A DNA stretch of 64,000 nucleotides from Chitinophagales bacterium (GTDB lineage: Bacteria > Bacteroidota > Bacteroidia > Chitinophagales > BACL12), in the NCBI GenBank assembly GCA_020636645.1, contig JACJXO010000005.1:62001-126000 (forward strand), written 5' to 3'. The number at the start of each line of letters is the position of its first letter. The stretch's first letter is position 1. Below the pieces are notes generated by a model, which ran no database searches, was not told where the DNA came from, and saw nothing but the letters and a program-made list of their open reading frames with translations. Below, piece after piece: positions 51,119 through 59,661 of this stretch. The position numbers and the translations under genes are program-made.

Positions 51119-52468
51119 TCAGAAGAAACGGAAACCGGTATAATTGAATGGGCTGATGCCTTTCATCTGTTCTTTCAGTGCAGCATTGATATCCAGGCTG
51201 TCAATGAATGCATGCATGTCTTCACGTGTGATGCTGGTCTTTCCACGGGTGAGGGCCTTCAGTGCTTCATATGGCTGCGGATATCCTTCCCGCCGAAGGA
51301 TGGTCTGAATGGCTTCGGCAACTACCGCCCAGTTTCTGTCCAGATCTGCAGTTATCTTATCTTCATTGACCTCCAGTTTCCGCAGGCCTTTTAATATGCT
51401 TCTGAAAGCGATGGACGTATGGGCCAGGGGCACTCCGATGTTGCGCAACACCGTACTGTCTGTAAGGTCACGCTGTAATCTGGATACGGGCAACTTGGAT
51501 GACATATGCTCAAACAATGCATTGGCGATGCCCAGGTTTCCTTCAGCATTCTCAAAATCAATAGGATTTACCTTGTGTGGCATGGCAGATGAGCCAACCT
51601 CGTTTGGATTGACCTTTTGTCGGAAATAATCCATAGAGATATAGGTCCACAAGTCTTTACAAAGATCAAGCAGGATCACATTGATGCGTTTCAGTCCGTC
51701 AAAGGCAGCTGAAAGGTTGTCGTAATGCTCGATCTGAGTAGTGTACCGGTATCGCTGCAGGTTCAGCCTGTTGCTGACAAACTGATCTGCGAACATGATC
51801 CAGTCCACATCCGGATAGGCTACAAAATGTGCGTTGAAATTACCTGTAGCACCACCGAATTTGGCACCGAAAGGGATATTGTTGAGCAAACTGCGCTGTC
51901 CGTTCAGCCTTTCAATGAAAACCCTGATCTCCTTTCCCAGCATGGTGGGAGAAGCAGGTTGTCCATGGGTACGTGCCAGCATTGGAATGGTACTCCATTG
52001 CCCGGCCAGTTCACTGAGCTGCCCGACTATATCTTCCAGCACAGGCGCATATACATCCAGCAGCGCATCGCGGAAGCTGATAGGAACAGCGGTATTGTTG
52101 ATGTCCTGACTGGTCAGTCCGAAGTGGATAAACTCCTTGTAAGCCTCCAGACCCAATTGATCAAAATGTTCTTTGATATAATACTCTACTGCTTTGACAT
52201 CATGGTTGATGGTCTTTTCGATCTCTTTGATGCGGAGGCATGATTCAGGTGTAAACTTCTTATATATATTTCGAAGGTCACTTCTTTTGTTGTGGTCAAA
52301 CTGCTGCAGTTGAGGCAAGGGTATCTCTGTCAGGGAGATGAAGTATTCTACCTCTACGAACAGACGGTATTTGAACAGGGCGAATTCAGAAAAATAGCCT
52401 TCCAGATCGCGAACCTGGGCTTTGTATCTCCCGTCAATGGGAGAAATATTCATCAGCACATCCAGCAT
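51119..52468 (-). CDS. purB: Adenylosuccinate lyase
   Basis: A 449-residue PurB of the fumarase/aspartase superfamily; it splits adenylosuccinate and SAICAR in purine synthesis. Signature SSAMPHKVNPIDFENAEG and the substrate-binding RTHGQPASPTMLGKE are visible, plus HFGLTSQDINNTA. It belongs to the longer E. coli-type PurB group by its N-terminus (SPIDGRYKAQVRDLE). A TAATTTTG box lies just four bases before the ATG. The DUF5522 gene follows one base after the stop codon. Confidence 0.96.
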   Translation of the reverse strand: MLDVLMNISPIDGRYKAQVRDLEGYFSEFALFKYRLFVEVEYFISLTEIPLPQLQQFDHNKRSDLRNIYKKFTPESCLRIKEIEKTINHDVKAVEYYIKEHFDQLGLEAYKEFIHFGLTSQDINNTAVPISFRDALLDVYAPVLEDIVGQLSELAGQWSTIPMLARTHGQPASPTMLGKEIRVFIERLNGQRSLLNNIPFGAKFGGATGNFNAHFVAYPDVDWIMFADQFVSNRLNLQRYRYTTQIEHYDNLSAAFDGLKRINVILLDLCKDLWTYISMDYFRQKVNPNEVGSSAMPHKVNPIDFENAEGNLGIANALFEHMSSKLPVSRLQRDLTDSTVLRNIGVPLAHTSIAFRSILKGLRKLEVNEDKITADLDRNWAVVAEAIQTILRREGYPQPYEALKALTRGKTSITREDMHAFIDSLDINAALKEQMKGISPFNYTGFRFF

Positions 52469-52472
52469 GCTG

Positions 52473-52480
52473 CAAAATTA
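52473..52480 (-). promoter_or_regulatory. -7 box TAATTTTG for purB
   Basis: Exact TAnnTTTG on the minus strand, four bases before the ATG; implies a very short leader. Confidence 0.6.
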
Positions 52481-53503
52481 CTGATTTGCGGTCGCATTGA
52501 GTTCTCCGGCCTTCCGGGCGATGGCTTCCATGTTCAGGTCCGTCATACATCTGAAATGTCCTTTTGGGCATGCTTCAAACCCGATCTTGGAGCAGGGGCG
52601 ACAGGAAAGGGATACGTTTTCGATGACGAGGCCAGCTTCTCTTTGTTCGTACAGTGTTTTATGGTTGCCGAAATAGGGATACATGCCAAACTCAGGGATG
52701 GTATTCCCCCAAACAGAGATCACCTGTTTTTTCAGAGCCGCAGCAATGTGCATCATACCGGTATCATGGGTGATGACCACAACTGCGTGTTTGATCAGCA
52801 AGGCAGATTCCTGCAGGCTGCTGATACCGCACATGCTGAAAACTTGTTGCCTGTTGGTACATAATGCTTCTGCTTCGGAAGCATCTTCAGGTCCGCCGAT
52901 GATCACCACTCCTGTTCGATATACCGATAGCTTATCAAGAAGTTCCTGCAGTTTTTGCAACGGTAGTTTTTTGGTGGCATGCTGGGCGCCGATGACCAGG
53001 GCTATGAAACCATTCCGATATGTGTCTGGTAACAGAACTCTTTGGTCATTGGTATCGGGAGGAATGAAATGTTCCAGGCCTTTCCCGTCGTCGATCACTC
53101 CCAGACCGGAAGCTGCACGTATATAGCGCTGCACAATATGTTCATCGGGCAGTCTGTTCCATTTGAAACGCACCATCAGCCATTTGGCTATGTTCAGTTT
53201 ATGGAAAGAAGCACCCGGTCTTTTCAAGGATCGTTTCACACGCCAGGTGCGAAGGTTGTGATGCAGGTCCACCACAAAGTCAAATTGCTCTTTGCGCAAT
53301 CTTCTCAATGTATCTTCCAGGTCATCATCAAAAGCATGGATCTGATCGATATGCGGGTTCGCCTGCAACAAGCTTACATAAGGTCTTCTGGTCAGGTAGT
53401 GAATAGATGCATCACCCACCTGCTCTTTGATGCATCGCAGCACCGGAGTGGTCAGCACGATATCGCCGATACTGGAAAAGCGGATGACAAGGATCTTGGG
53501 CAT
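52478..53503 (-). CDS. Glycosyltransferase family 9 protein (heptosyltransferase-like)
   Basis: A 341-residue GT9 protein. The family opening ILVIRFSSIGDIVLTTPVLR, FVVDLHHNLRTWRVK and the C-terminal donor-site segment VVVITHDTGMMHIAAAL with ISVWGNT are visible. Four Cys near the C-terminus (SCRPCSKIGFEACPKGHFRCM) could bind a metal, as in several GT9 proteins of Bacteroidota. In other bacteria the family adds heptoses or other sugars to the lipopolysaccharide inner core in the cytoplasm; sugar unknown here. It lies just upstream of purB (nine bases) and is divergent from miaE. Confidence 0.9.
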   Translation of the reverse strand: MPKILVIRFSSIGDIVLTTPVLRCIKEQVGDASIHYLTRRPYVSLLQANPHIDQIHAFDDDLEDTLRRLRKEQFDFVVDLHHNLRTWRVKRSLKRPGASFHKLNIAKWLMVRFKWNRLPDEHIVQRYIRAASGLGVIDDGKGLEHFIPPDTNDQRVLLPDTYRNGFIALVIGAQHATKKLPLQKLQELLDKLSVYRTGVVIIGGPEDASEAEALCTNRQQVFSMCGISSLQESALLIKHAVVVITHDTGMMHIAAALKKQVISVWGNTIPEFGMYPYFGNHKTLYEQREAGLVIENVSLSCRPCSKIGFEACPKGHFRCMTDLNMEAIARKAGELNATANQ

Positions 53504-53507
53504 TGGC

Positions 53508-53515
53508 TACCTTTG
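53508..53515 (+). promoter_or_regulatory. -7 box TACCTTTG for miaE
   Basis: Exact TAnnTTTG, ten bases before the ATG at 53526 and in the 22-base gap between the divergent GT9 gene and miaE. Confidence 0.65.
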
Positions 53516-53525
53516 GTGTACAAAA

Positions 53526-54119
53526 ATGACAAAAATGTTAGGACTGAAACTACCAACAGATCCGCGATGGGTAAACCTTGCTGAAATGAGCCTGGAAGAA
53601 GTACTGACAGATCATGCCTACTGTGAACAGAAGGCAGCTTCTACCTGCATCAGTCTGATTCAGCAGTATCCTGAGCGGGAAGAACTGGTAGAACAGCTGG
53701 CACCCGTTGTCACAGAAGAGTGGGGGCATTTTCGCATGGTCATGAAAGAGCTGAAAAGAAGAGAATTGAAGTTGGGCCGGCAGCGCAAAGACGAGTATGT
53801 GAACAGGCTGATCGAATTCAGAAAGAAAGGCCAGAACGGAAAAGAGGAGGTGTTACTGGATCAGTTGCTGATGGCAGCTTTGATAGAAGCCCGCAGTTGT
53901 GAGCGTTTCCGGTTACTGAGTGAAGGGCTGGAAGAAGAACATCTCCGGAAATTCTACAGAGAATTCATGGTCTCAGAGGCCGGACACTATCGCATGTTCC
54001 TGGATCTGGCCAATACCTATTGCAGCAAAGAGCGGGTTAAGGAACGGTGGCAGGAATGGCTTGAATATGAAACATTGGTCATGCAGGAGCTCGAGCTTCG
54101 CGGTGAGCGCATGCACTGA
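53526..54119 (+). CDS. miaE: tRNA-(ms2io6A)-hydroxylase MiaE-like diiron protein
   Basis: A protein of about 197 residues of the ferritin-like MiaE family. It opens MLGLKLPTDPRWVNLAEMSLEEVLTDHAYCEQKAA and carries the repeated carboxylate/His ligands in EEWGHFRMV, EARSCERF and SEAGHYRMFL. MiaE hydroxylates the isopentenyl group of ms2i6A at position 37 of some tRNAs using O2 and two irons. The start is at 53526 or 53535, both after the promoter box; upstream in-frame starts overlap the GT9 gene and are unlikely. It converges on queG, another tRNA modification enzyme. Confidence 0.88.
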   Translation: MTKMLGLKLPTDPRWVNLAEMSLEEVLTDHAYCEQKAASTCISLIQQYPEREELVEQLAPVVTEEWGHFRMVMKELKRRELKLGRQRKDEYVNRLIEFRKKGQNGKEEVLLDQLLMAALIEARSCERFRLLSEGLEEEHLRKFYREFMVSEAGHYRMFLDLANTYCSKERVKERWQEWLEYETLVMQELELRGERMH

Positions 54120-54120
54120 T

Positions 54121-55035
54121 TCACAACAGATTTCTTCTGATGCCGGCGGGTCCGGGTCGGCTTAACGGTGAATTTTTGATCAGGGCAAGCATCACTTCAT
54201 CGGTCATTTCCATCCAGTCATTGCGATCCATATGCATAACGGACTCATCCGGATGGAATCTGGGTTGCCGGTGGGGTTTGGAAAAACGATTCCACGGACA
54301 TACTTCCTGGCAGATATCACAGCCAAACATCCAGCCTTCCATCTTGTCATGAAATTCGCCGGGAATGATCTCATCTTTTAGTTCGATGGTCAGGTAGCTG
54401 ATGCAGCGGGAGGCATCTAATTTATAAGGTTCATATAAGGCTTCAGTAGGGCAGGCATCCAGACATGCGGTGCAGGTGCCGCAATGGTCTTTGATGGGGC
54501 CGTCTGCCATCACTTCGATATCGCAGATGATCTCGGCCAGAAAATAAAAGGAACCGGCCTTGGGATGGATGAGGTTGGTGTTCTTTCCCTGCCATCCGAT
54601 GCCGCTTTTTCTGGCCCAGGCTTTCTCCAGAACAGGAGCAGAATCTACGAAGATCCTGGCATGGAAATCGCCGATCTGTTGCCGCAGGTCAGCCACCATT
54701 GCCCGAAGGATGTCTTTGATCACGTAATGGTAATCTTCGCCATACGCATACCTGGCGATCTTCAGTTTGTTGTCAGTTGCAGGTTCTTCTTTCGGATAAT
54801 AGTTATACATCAGACTGATCACGCTCTTCGCACCAGGAACCAGCAAAGTAGGATCGACCCGCTTGTCAAAATGATTCTCCATGTAGTGCATCTTTCCGTG
54901 CGAACCCTGCTTCAGCCACTGTTCCAGCCGGCGGGCTTCTTCCTCCAGCTTTTCAGCCTTAGACAGTCCGGCAAATGCAAAACCATGCTTTGCGGCCAGT
55001 TCTCTGATGATCCTGCTGTGTACTTCAGGGGTCAT
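54121..55035 (-). CDS. queG: Epoxyqueuosine reductase QueG
   Basis: A 304-residue QueG, the cobalamin-dependent enzyme that reduces epoxyqueuosine to queuosine in tRNA. The two 4Fe-4S cluster motifs are CGTCTACLDACP and CDICQEVCP, and VDSAPVLEKAWARKSGIGWQGKN at about 128-150 is the family signature. Length is at the short end (no C-terminal HEAT repeats), which is common. Its stop is one base from that of miaE on the other strand. A glycosyltransferase gene follows upstream with a four-base gap. Confidence 0.95.
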   Translation of the reverse strand: MTPEVHSRIIRELAAKHGFAFAGLSKAEKLEEEARRLEQWLKQGSHGKMHYMENHFDKRVDPTLLVPGAKSVISLMYNYYPKEEPATDNKLKIARYAYGEDYHYVIKDILRAMVADLRQQIGDFHARIFVDSAPVLEKAWARKSGIGWQGKNTNLIHPKAGSFYFLAEIICDIEVMADGPIKDHCGTCTACLDACPTEALYEPYKLDASRCISYLTIELKDEIIPGEFHDKMEGWMFGCDICQEVCPWNRFSKPHRQPRFHPDESVMHMDRNDWMEMTDEVMLALIKNSPLSRPGPAGIRRNLL

Positions 55036-55039
55036 AATT

Positions 55040-55801
55040 TCAGGAATTCCAGCCCAGATACTTCCAGGATTTTCTGATCAGAAAATGCAGGTAATACCAT
55101 GCTGCAACAGGTCGGGAGAGACCTTCATGTTCTCTCAGAATGATCCAGTTGTATCTGGCCGACCGAAGTTTATTCCTGGATAGGGACTGATCATGCAAAC
55201 GGTAGGCAGCCAGCACCAGATCGAGGCCTTTTGCCGGTCCGAACTGCCGGGTGATGGAAAGCCATAAACCCCAGTCATGGCGCTGTGGTGTATCAGGCAT
55301 ATACAGCTTACCGCAGATGGCCGTATCATATACTGCTGTGAGGCAGCCAATGCTGTTATGTTTGAGCAGATCACGGTGGGTGATGGTTTGTGGTGCATGA
55401 ATGGTTCGTCCTGCGGGGGCTCCGTTTGCTTCCACCCAATCGTATGCAGTACAGGTTAATGGGCATTTTTCCCTCATCATGAAGGGTATCTGTCTTTCCA
55501 GTTTATCAGGCATCCATCTGTCATCGGCATCCAAAAAGGCAATGAATCTGCCTGTCGCCTCCAGAATGCCCGCATTGCGGGTAGCAGCAGCTCCGCTGTT
55601 CACGGGCATATAAATGGAACGAATGTTCGGATGTACACTGAGCTCCAGCATGATCTCACGGCTGTTATCAGTGGAACAATCATCTATCAGCAAGATCTCC
55701 AGCTGTTTCCAGGACTGATCAAGCACAGACTGCACGGAACTGCGCAGGTAGTGTTCAGCGTTGTACACTGGAATAATGACAGAAACGAGAGGTTCATCCA
55801 T
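55040..55801 (-). CDS. Glycosyltransferase family 2 protein
   Basis: A 253-residue GT-A fold enzyme. VSVIIPVYNAEHYL at 6-19, the DDCSTDNS segment at 40-47 and the DADD metal/sugar-nucleotide motif at 91-94 are visible; the WGLWLSITRQ segment near the C-terminus resembles the acceptor loop. It is cytoplasmic and should add one sugar to a lipid-linked glycan. It overlaps the next gene (55794) by eight bases and is the last of a three-gene minus-strand unit. Confidence 0.92.
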   Translation of the reverse strand: MDEPLVSVIIPVYNAEHYLRSSVQSVLDQSWKQLEILLIDDCSTDNSREIMLELSVHPNIRSIYMPVNSGAAATRNAGILEATGRFIAFLDADDRWMPDKLERQIPFMMREKCPLTCTAYDWVEANGAPAGRTIHAPQTITHRDLLKHNSIGCLTAVYDTAICGKLYMPDTPQRHDWGLWLSITRQFGPAKGLDLVLAAYRLHDQSLSRNKLRSARYNWIILREHEGLSRPVAAWYYLHFLIRKSWKYLGWNS

Positions 55802-56582
55802 GCCGTTGATAGTCCTTGCTTCCGGAATAAATATACCTAAGAAATGCTGCCGGCGACATCTGGTCTTTGTAGAGTCTGAATTTGCGACAGGCGAACAACA
55901 GATTCATCAGCGTTGCACCTGCTCCATAGCGGGCAGCATGTAAGGCACCTTTTGAACGCACCAGCTCTGGTGTGAACAAGATACCCGTTCTTATTGCCGG
56001 ATGGCTTCCGATATACATCGGGAAGAACCGGATCTTCAGTCCTTTCTTCAAAGCCTGATCAAGCAGCAGATTCTCTTCTCCGCTTATATATTCTGATCCC
56101 AGTCCGAAACGCTCATCAAATGCAAGACCTGCCTGTAGCAAGGAGGGCAGGTGATAGATCACTTCCGCACTGCTCACACCTCCTGCAGTTCTGCGGTTGA
56201 TCTGGTATGCTTCAGCAGCGTACCGCTTCAGAGCATGGCCGTTTTCATCTTTCAGCATGAAACAGCAGATGGAAGTATCAGGCTGATCTTGAACAGCTGT
56301 CTTTAACAAATGAGAAATATTTTCAGGTATTACATCATCGTCGCACAGATAGAGCCACTCTGCACGGGAAGAATGCAGTAGTCTGTTCCGGCTTTTGGAC
56401 AGGCCTTTTTCATGCATCACCAGGAATTCCACATCGGGGTAGCGCTCATACACATGTGAATGGTCTTTGCTGTCGGTCACCTGATGACAAACCCTGTAGC
56501 GAACATTCGCCAGGCGCTGATCCAGGATCATACAAGCCTGTTTTATCCTGTCATCAATGGTTGATATGCCGATCTCAATCAT
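55794..56582 (-). CDS. Glycosyltransferase family 2-like protein
   Basis: A 262-residue protein with GT-A features: GLSKSRNRLL at 60-69 and CDDDVIP at 80-86 (DDD in place of D-x-D), then FDERFGLGSEYISGEENLLLDQALKKG, the acceptor-side segment with GEE. It lacks the classical first strand VSVIIP, having EIGISTIDDRIKQ instead, so it is a divergent member. Overlaps both neighbours by eight bases, which implies coupled translation. Substrate unknown. Confidence 0.85.
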   Translation of the reverse strand: MIEIGISTIDDRIKQACMILDQRLANVRYRVCHQVTDSKDHSHVYERYPDVEFLVMHEKGLSKSRNRLLHSSRAEWLYLCDDDVIPENISHLLKTAVQDQPDTSICCFMLKDENGHALKRYAAEAYQINRRTAGGVSSAEVIYHLPSLLQAGLAFDERFGLGSEYISGEENLLLDQALKKGLKIRFFPMYIGSHPAIRTGILFTPELVRSKGALHAARYGAGATLMNLLFACRKFRLYKDQMSPAAFLRYIYSGSKDYQRHG

Positions 56583-57756
56583 GTCTGAATCTTCCCCACA
56601 ACCTGCCAGCGGTAGCGGCAGCCGGTATCATGAGCATCATGACCATCGGCATGCGATGTCGCACGGCACCGGTCAGATGATATTCATACATGGCAAATAC
56701 CACAGCGAAAACCACTACAATTGCCAGAAGATACCGATAGTGTTTCCAGTGAAAACGCAGATCAGCCAGAATCAGCAACAGCAGTGTGATAACGAGAATG
56801 ACATCCAGATTGGCAAGGGTCATTCCTGTAGTATCGTAGCTGGAGAATATGGGCATAGGTGACAGCATGAACTGCAATACCAGAAAAGGCATATCAACCA
56901 GCATGTCACCATAACTCTGCCAGGCCACATTACCGTATGCCAGGTTACCACCATCGGCGATGTACTCATTTCGCAACGCTGACAACGCTTCCGGGCTGAA
57001 AGGTTCACCCAGTATCATGAATCTGAGGTAGGTGAGTACCAGGCCGATGGTGATCAATACGGTTGTCAGTTTCCATATCCGGTGCACATCAGAACGCAGC
57101 ACGATCAGGAATGCAGCTAACGGAGCAAGGCAAACGAACAACTGCATACGAAGTAACAGGAGGAGCACACTGCCTGTGAGCAGCATGAGGAATTTTCTCT
57201 TCTGGAGATAAGAGAAGAATCCTGCCAGGAAAAGTGCAGTGGCCAGCAGGATATAGGTCTCTCTGAGTGGCACAGACAGGTACATCAGTCCGGCTGGCCA
57301 GAACAGCATCATACCTGCAAATACGGTTTGTTGTCTGTCTTTGAGTTTTGTATCCTCGCCCGGAAAACGGGACATCATGAACTGCACTGCCACGAGAAAG
57401 AAAAAGACATTGAAAAAGGTGAAAATGATCGGGCTGTTCAGACAGAGTATGGCAATAACGATACTGAAATAATACAGGGCCAGGATATTTACCGAGGTGG
57501 TATCAGGATACAATCCCGTTTTGATCATATAGGTGTACATACCGGTATCTGGCAGAAACGGCAGGAAATCCAGAAAGCTGTCGGCAATTAGTACAGCAGC
57601 ATACAGCAGAAAGGTGAACATCTGAAGTTTCACTGAGAGGGAAGAAAGCCCGTAGGCCACCCGGCCGATGCGGTGCAGCAGGTACACAAACAGGAGGATG
57701 TAAACCAGGTACAGTCCGTAGTCGTACCAGTGGATGTCAAGAAAATAGGTTTTCAA
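56575..57756 (-). CDS. Polytopic membrane protein, possible EpsG/Wzy-like polysaccharide polymerase
   Basis: A hydrophobic protein of about 393 residues with ten or more membrane segments and a larger loop around PFSPEALSALRNEYIADGGNLAYGN. The position between glycosyltransferases and the pattern suggest a polysaccharide polymerase or O-antigen ligase, but no family motif was recognised, so this is inference. The TTG at 57756 is proposed as start; the open frame reaches 57834, but that would overlap the divergent glycosyltransferase gene and its promoter. Confidence 0.68.
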   Translation of the reverse strand: MKTYFLDIHWYDYGLYLVYILLFVYLLHRIGRVAYGLSSLSVKLQMFTFLLYAAVLIADSFLDFLPFLPDTGMYTYMIKTGLYPDTTSVNILALYYFSIVIAILCLNSPIIFTFFNVFFFLVAVQFMMSRFPGEDTKLKDRQQTVFAGMMLFWPAGLMYLSVPLRETYILLATALFLAGFFSYLQKRKFLMLLTGSVLLLLLRMQLFVCLAPLAAFLIVLRSDVHRIWKLTTVLITIGLVLTYLRFMILGEPFSPEALSALRNEYIADGGNLAYGNVAWQSYGDMLVDMPFLVLQFMLSPMPIFSSYDTTGMTLANLDVILVITLLLLILADLRFHWKHYRYLLAIVVVFAVVFAMYEYHLTGAVRHRMPMVMMLMIPAAATAGRLWGRFRHD

Positions 57757-57804
57757 ATCAGGTAGTTTGGTTGTTGCCCGGCAGGTTGAGGTGTGTAAAA
57801 TTAT

Positions 57805-57812
57805 TACTTTCG
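57805..57812 (+). promoter_or_regulatory. -7 promoter-like box TACTTTCG
   Basis: Close to the Bacteroidota -7 element and six bases before the ATG at 57818. A divergent near match, TAATTTTA, is seen on the other strand. Confidence 0.45.
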
Positions 57813-57817
57813 CCCTG

Positions 57818-58849
57818 ATGCGTAAAGCGGTCATAGCTTTTTTGTACCCATCGCACTATCCGGTCAGCGGCGGGTCAAGCATGCACGGGTATTTTCTAGC
57901 CCGCGAGTTAAGTGCGCTGGGTTACCGCCTGATCTCTTTCCCCAGAACACCTGACGGCTTCAGTAAATGCCTGCCTTACCGTCCCTGGTTTGTGCTGTGG
58001 GCTATTTTGACCTCCGATCTGGTGTACCTCCGCATCAGTCCTGAAGGTAAAAGCACCCGGCTTCTGAAATGGCTGAAACTGTTACGCAAACCGCATGTGG
58101 TAGAATTGAACGGGCCATCAGATGAGCTTCGTGTCACCAAAGGATACACTCTGGAGCAGATCGAGCAGATGGACAGGGAACTGGCTACCTCACTCACCGC
58201 TGCCAGAGCTGTCATTACCGTGAGTGAAGTGATGCAAAGATGGTGCAAGCAATATCTCCAGCTGGAGCATGTGTATGTGATCGAAAACGGTGGCGAGCAA
58301 TATGATGCCCGTTCACTTCGGCCTGATGCGTCTCTTATGCAACAGCTGGATGACTTTTCAAATGGTGGAAGCCAGCTCATTTTATGGAGCGGTAATGCCT
58401 ATCCGTGGCAGGGAGTGGATGAGATCTGCAAACTGATAGAAACAGCCTCTCCCGATATGCGGTTTGTATTGGTCAGTGACTCTGTCAGCGCATTTGAAGA
58501 AGTGGCCACCCGGAACAACGTGCTGCTGCTTCCAACGCAGTCTCAGGAGAATATGCGTTACCTGATCACTCAGGCACATGCAGGGCTGGCTCTCTATGGC
58601 GATTTTTCCTGGTTCAGGCTGGGTGAGATGTACAACAGCAGCCTTAAATTATATGAGTACCTTGCAAATGGTTTGTGGGTGGTCACCAATTACCCCTTGT
58701 TCGGCTCGGCTCAGCTGTATGTGGGTAAAGAAGCTTCAGATATGATCGCCTGGCTGAATGGAAAAAAGGAAGAATTTGTATCGCCGGGGCAGCCTTATCG
58801 AAGCTGGCGACAGGTAGCACTGGAAACAGCAGCAATACTGGAAAAATGA
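57818..58849 (+). CDS. Glycosyltransferase family 4/1 protein
   Basis: A 343-residue GT-B fold enzyme. The N-terminal part has VIAFLYPSHYPVSGGSSMHG and a DLVYLRISPEG strand. The C-terminal part has the nucleotide-sugar site: ILWSGNAYPWQGVDEI, NVLLLPTQSQENMRYLI and SSLKLYEYLANGLWVVTN, the last being the typical E-x7-E-like region. The start ATG at 57818 is supported by the -7 box; the longer frame from 57767 is not. It overlaps the methyltransferase gene by four bases (ATGA). Confidence 0.9.
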   Translation: MRKAVIAFLYPSHYPVSGGSSMHGYFLARELSALGYRLISFPRTPDGFSKCLPYRPWFVLWAILTSDLVYLRISPEGKSTRLLKWLKLLRKPHVVELNGPSDELRVTKGYTLEQIEQMDRELATSLTAARAVITVSEVMQRWCKQYLQLEHVYVIENGGEQYDARSLRPDASLMQQLDDFSNGGSQLILWSGNAYPWQGVDEICKLIETASPDMRFVLVSDSVSAFEEVATRNNVLLLPTQSQENMRYLITQAHAGLALYGDFSWFRLGEMYNSSLKLYEYLANGLWVVTNYPLFGSAQLYVGKEASDMIAWLNGKKEEFVSPGQPYRSWRQVALETAAILEK

Positions 58850-59661
58850 TAGCAGATTTCATCAAAGGGAAACGGATACTCCTGGCGGCGTTGATCAGTG
58901 GTATTGCAATTGCAGCTATATATGCAGGGCTTCAGTATCTGATACCCGATACCCAACTGTATATGCTTACAGGGTTACTGGTAGCCTGGTTGACAGGCCT
59001 TCTGCTCCTGATGTGGAGGGAACTTCATGTACACATCAGAAAGCAAACGCTGGAGCGGCACAGATGGCAGGAAGCCTGGGATGGTATCCGTGATATCCTG
59101 ACTTTCTATCACCCCCTGCCGCCATCTACAACTTTCACCATTGCGCCTGATGCAGCTTTGTACCTGTTGCGACATATCATGGAACAACAACCCCGCCTGA
59201 TCGTAGAACTGGGCGGCGGATTATCCACTATCCTGATGGCCAAACTGATAAAAAGCAAAGGCTTTGACACCCGCATCATTACCATTGAGTCAGATGCAGT
59301 GTACGGCGAGGCACTCAGGAAGGAATTGCAGCAGCATGGCGTGGAAGACCTGACAGACCTGCGCATATGTCCGATCGAACCTACCAGCCTCGGAACCTGG
59401 TATTCGATAGCCGGTAACATGCCGAAGGATATCGATCTGTTATTGATCGATGGTCCGCCCAAAGCAGTGGCAAAAGACTCACGATACCCGGCATTCCCCT
59501 ATTTTGAAAAATATCTGTCGGCTGATGCCTCTGTCATTGCTGATGATGCAGACAGGCCGGATATGTTGCGCACCATTTCCCGCTGGCAGCAGGAGTACAC
59601 CCAATGGAACACAGAATGGGTGCGCCTGTCAAGAACCATAGCAGTGTTCAGGAGAGGATGA
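58846..59661 (+). CDS. Membrane-anchored SAM-dependent methyltransferase-like protein
   Basis: A 271-residue protein with two N-terminal membrane segments (about 10-29 and 38-57) and a class I methyltransferase domain. The SAM motif is VELGGGLSTIL at 120-130, followed by ITIESDAVYGEALRKEL and LLLIDGPPKAVAKDSRYPAF. It resembles the Methyltransf_24 group found with glycan clusters. It may methylate a lipid-linked sugar; not proven. The segment between the two membrane helices (QYLIPDTQ) is written with the DNA words TATCTGATACCCGATACCC, which match the reverse of the intergenic TATCGGG repeats. It overlaps neighbours on both sides by four bases. Confidence 0.82.
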   Translation: MIADFIKGKRILLAALISGIAIAAIYAGLQYLIPDTQLYMLTGLLVAWLTGLLLLMWRELHVHIRKQTLERHRWQEAWDGIRDILTFYHPLPPSTTFTIAPDAALYLLRHIMEQQPRLIVELGGGLSTILMAKLIKSKGFDTRIITIESDAVYGEALRKELQQHGVEDLTDLRICPIEPTSLGTWYSIAGNMPKDIDLLLIDGPPKAVAKDSRYPAFPYFEKYLSADASVIADDADRPDMLRTISRWQQEYTQWNTEWVRLSRTIAVFRRG

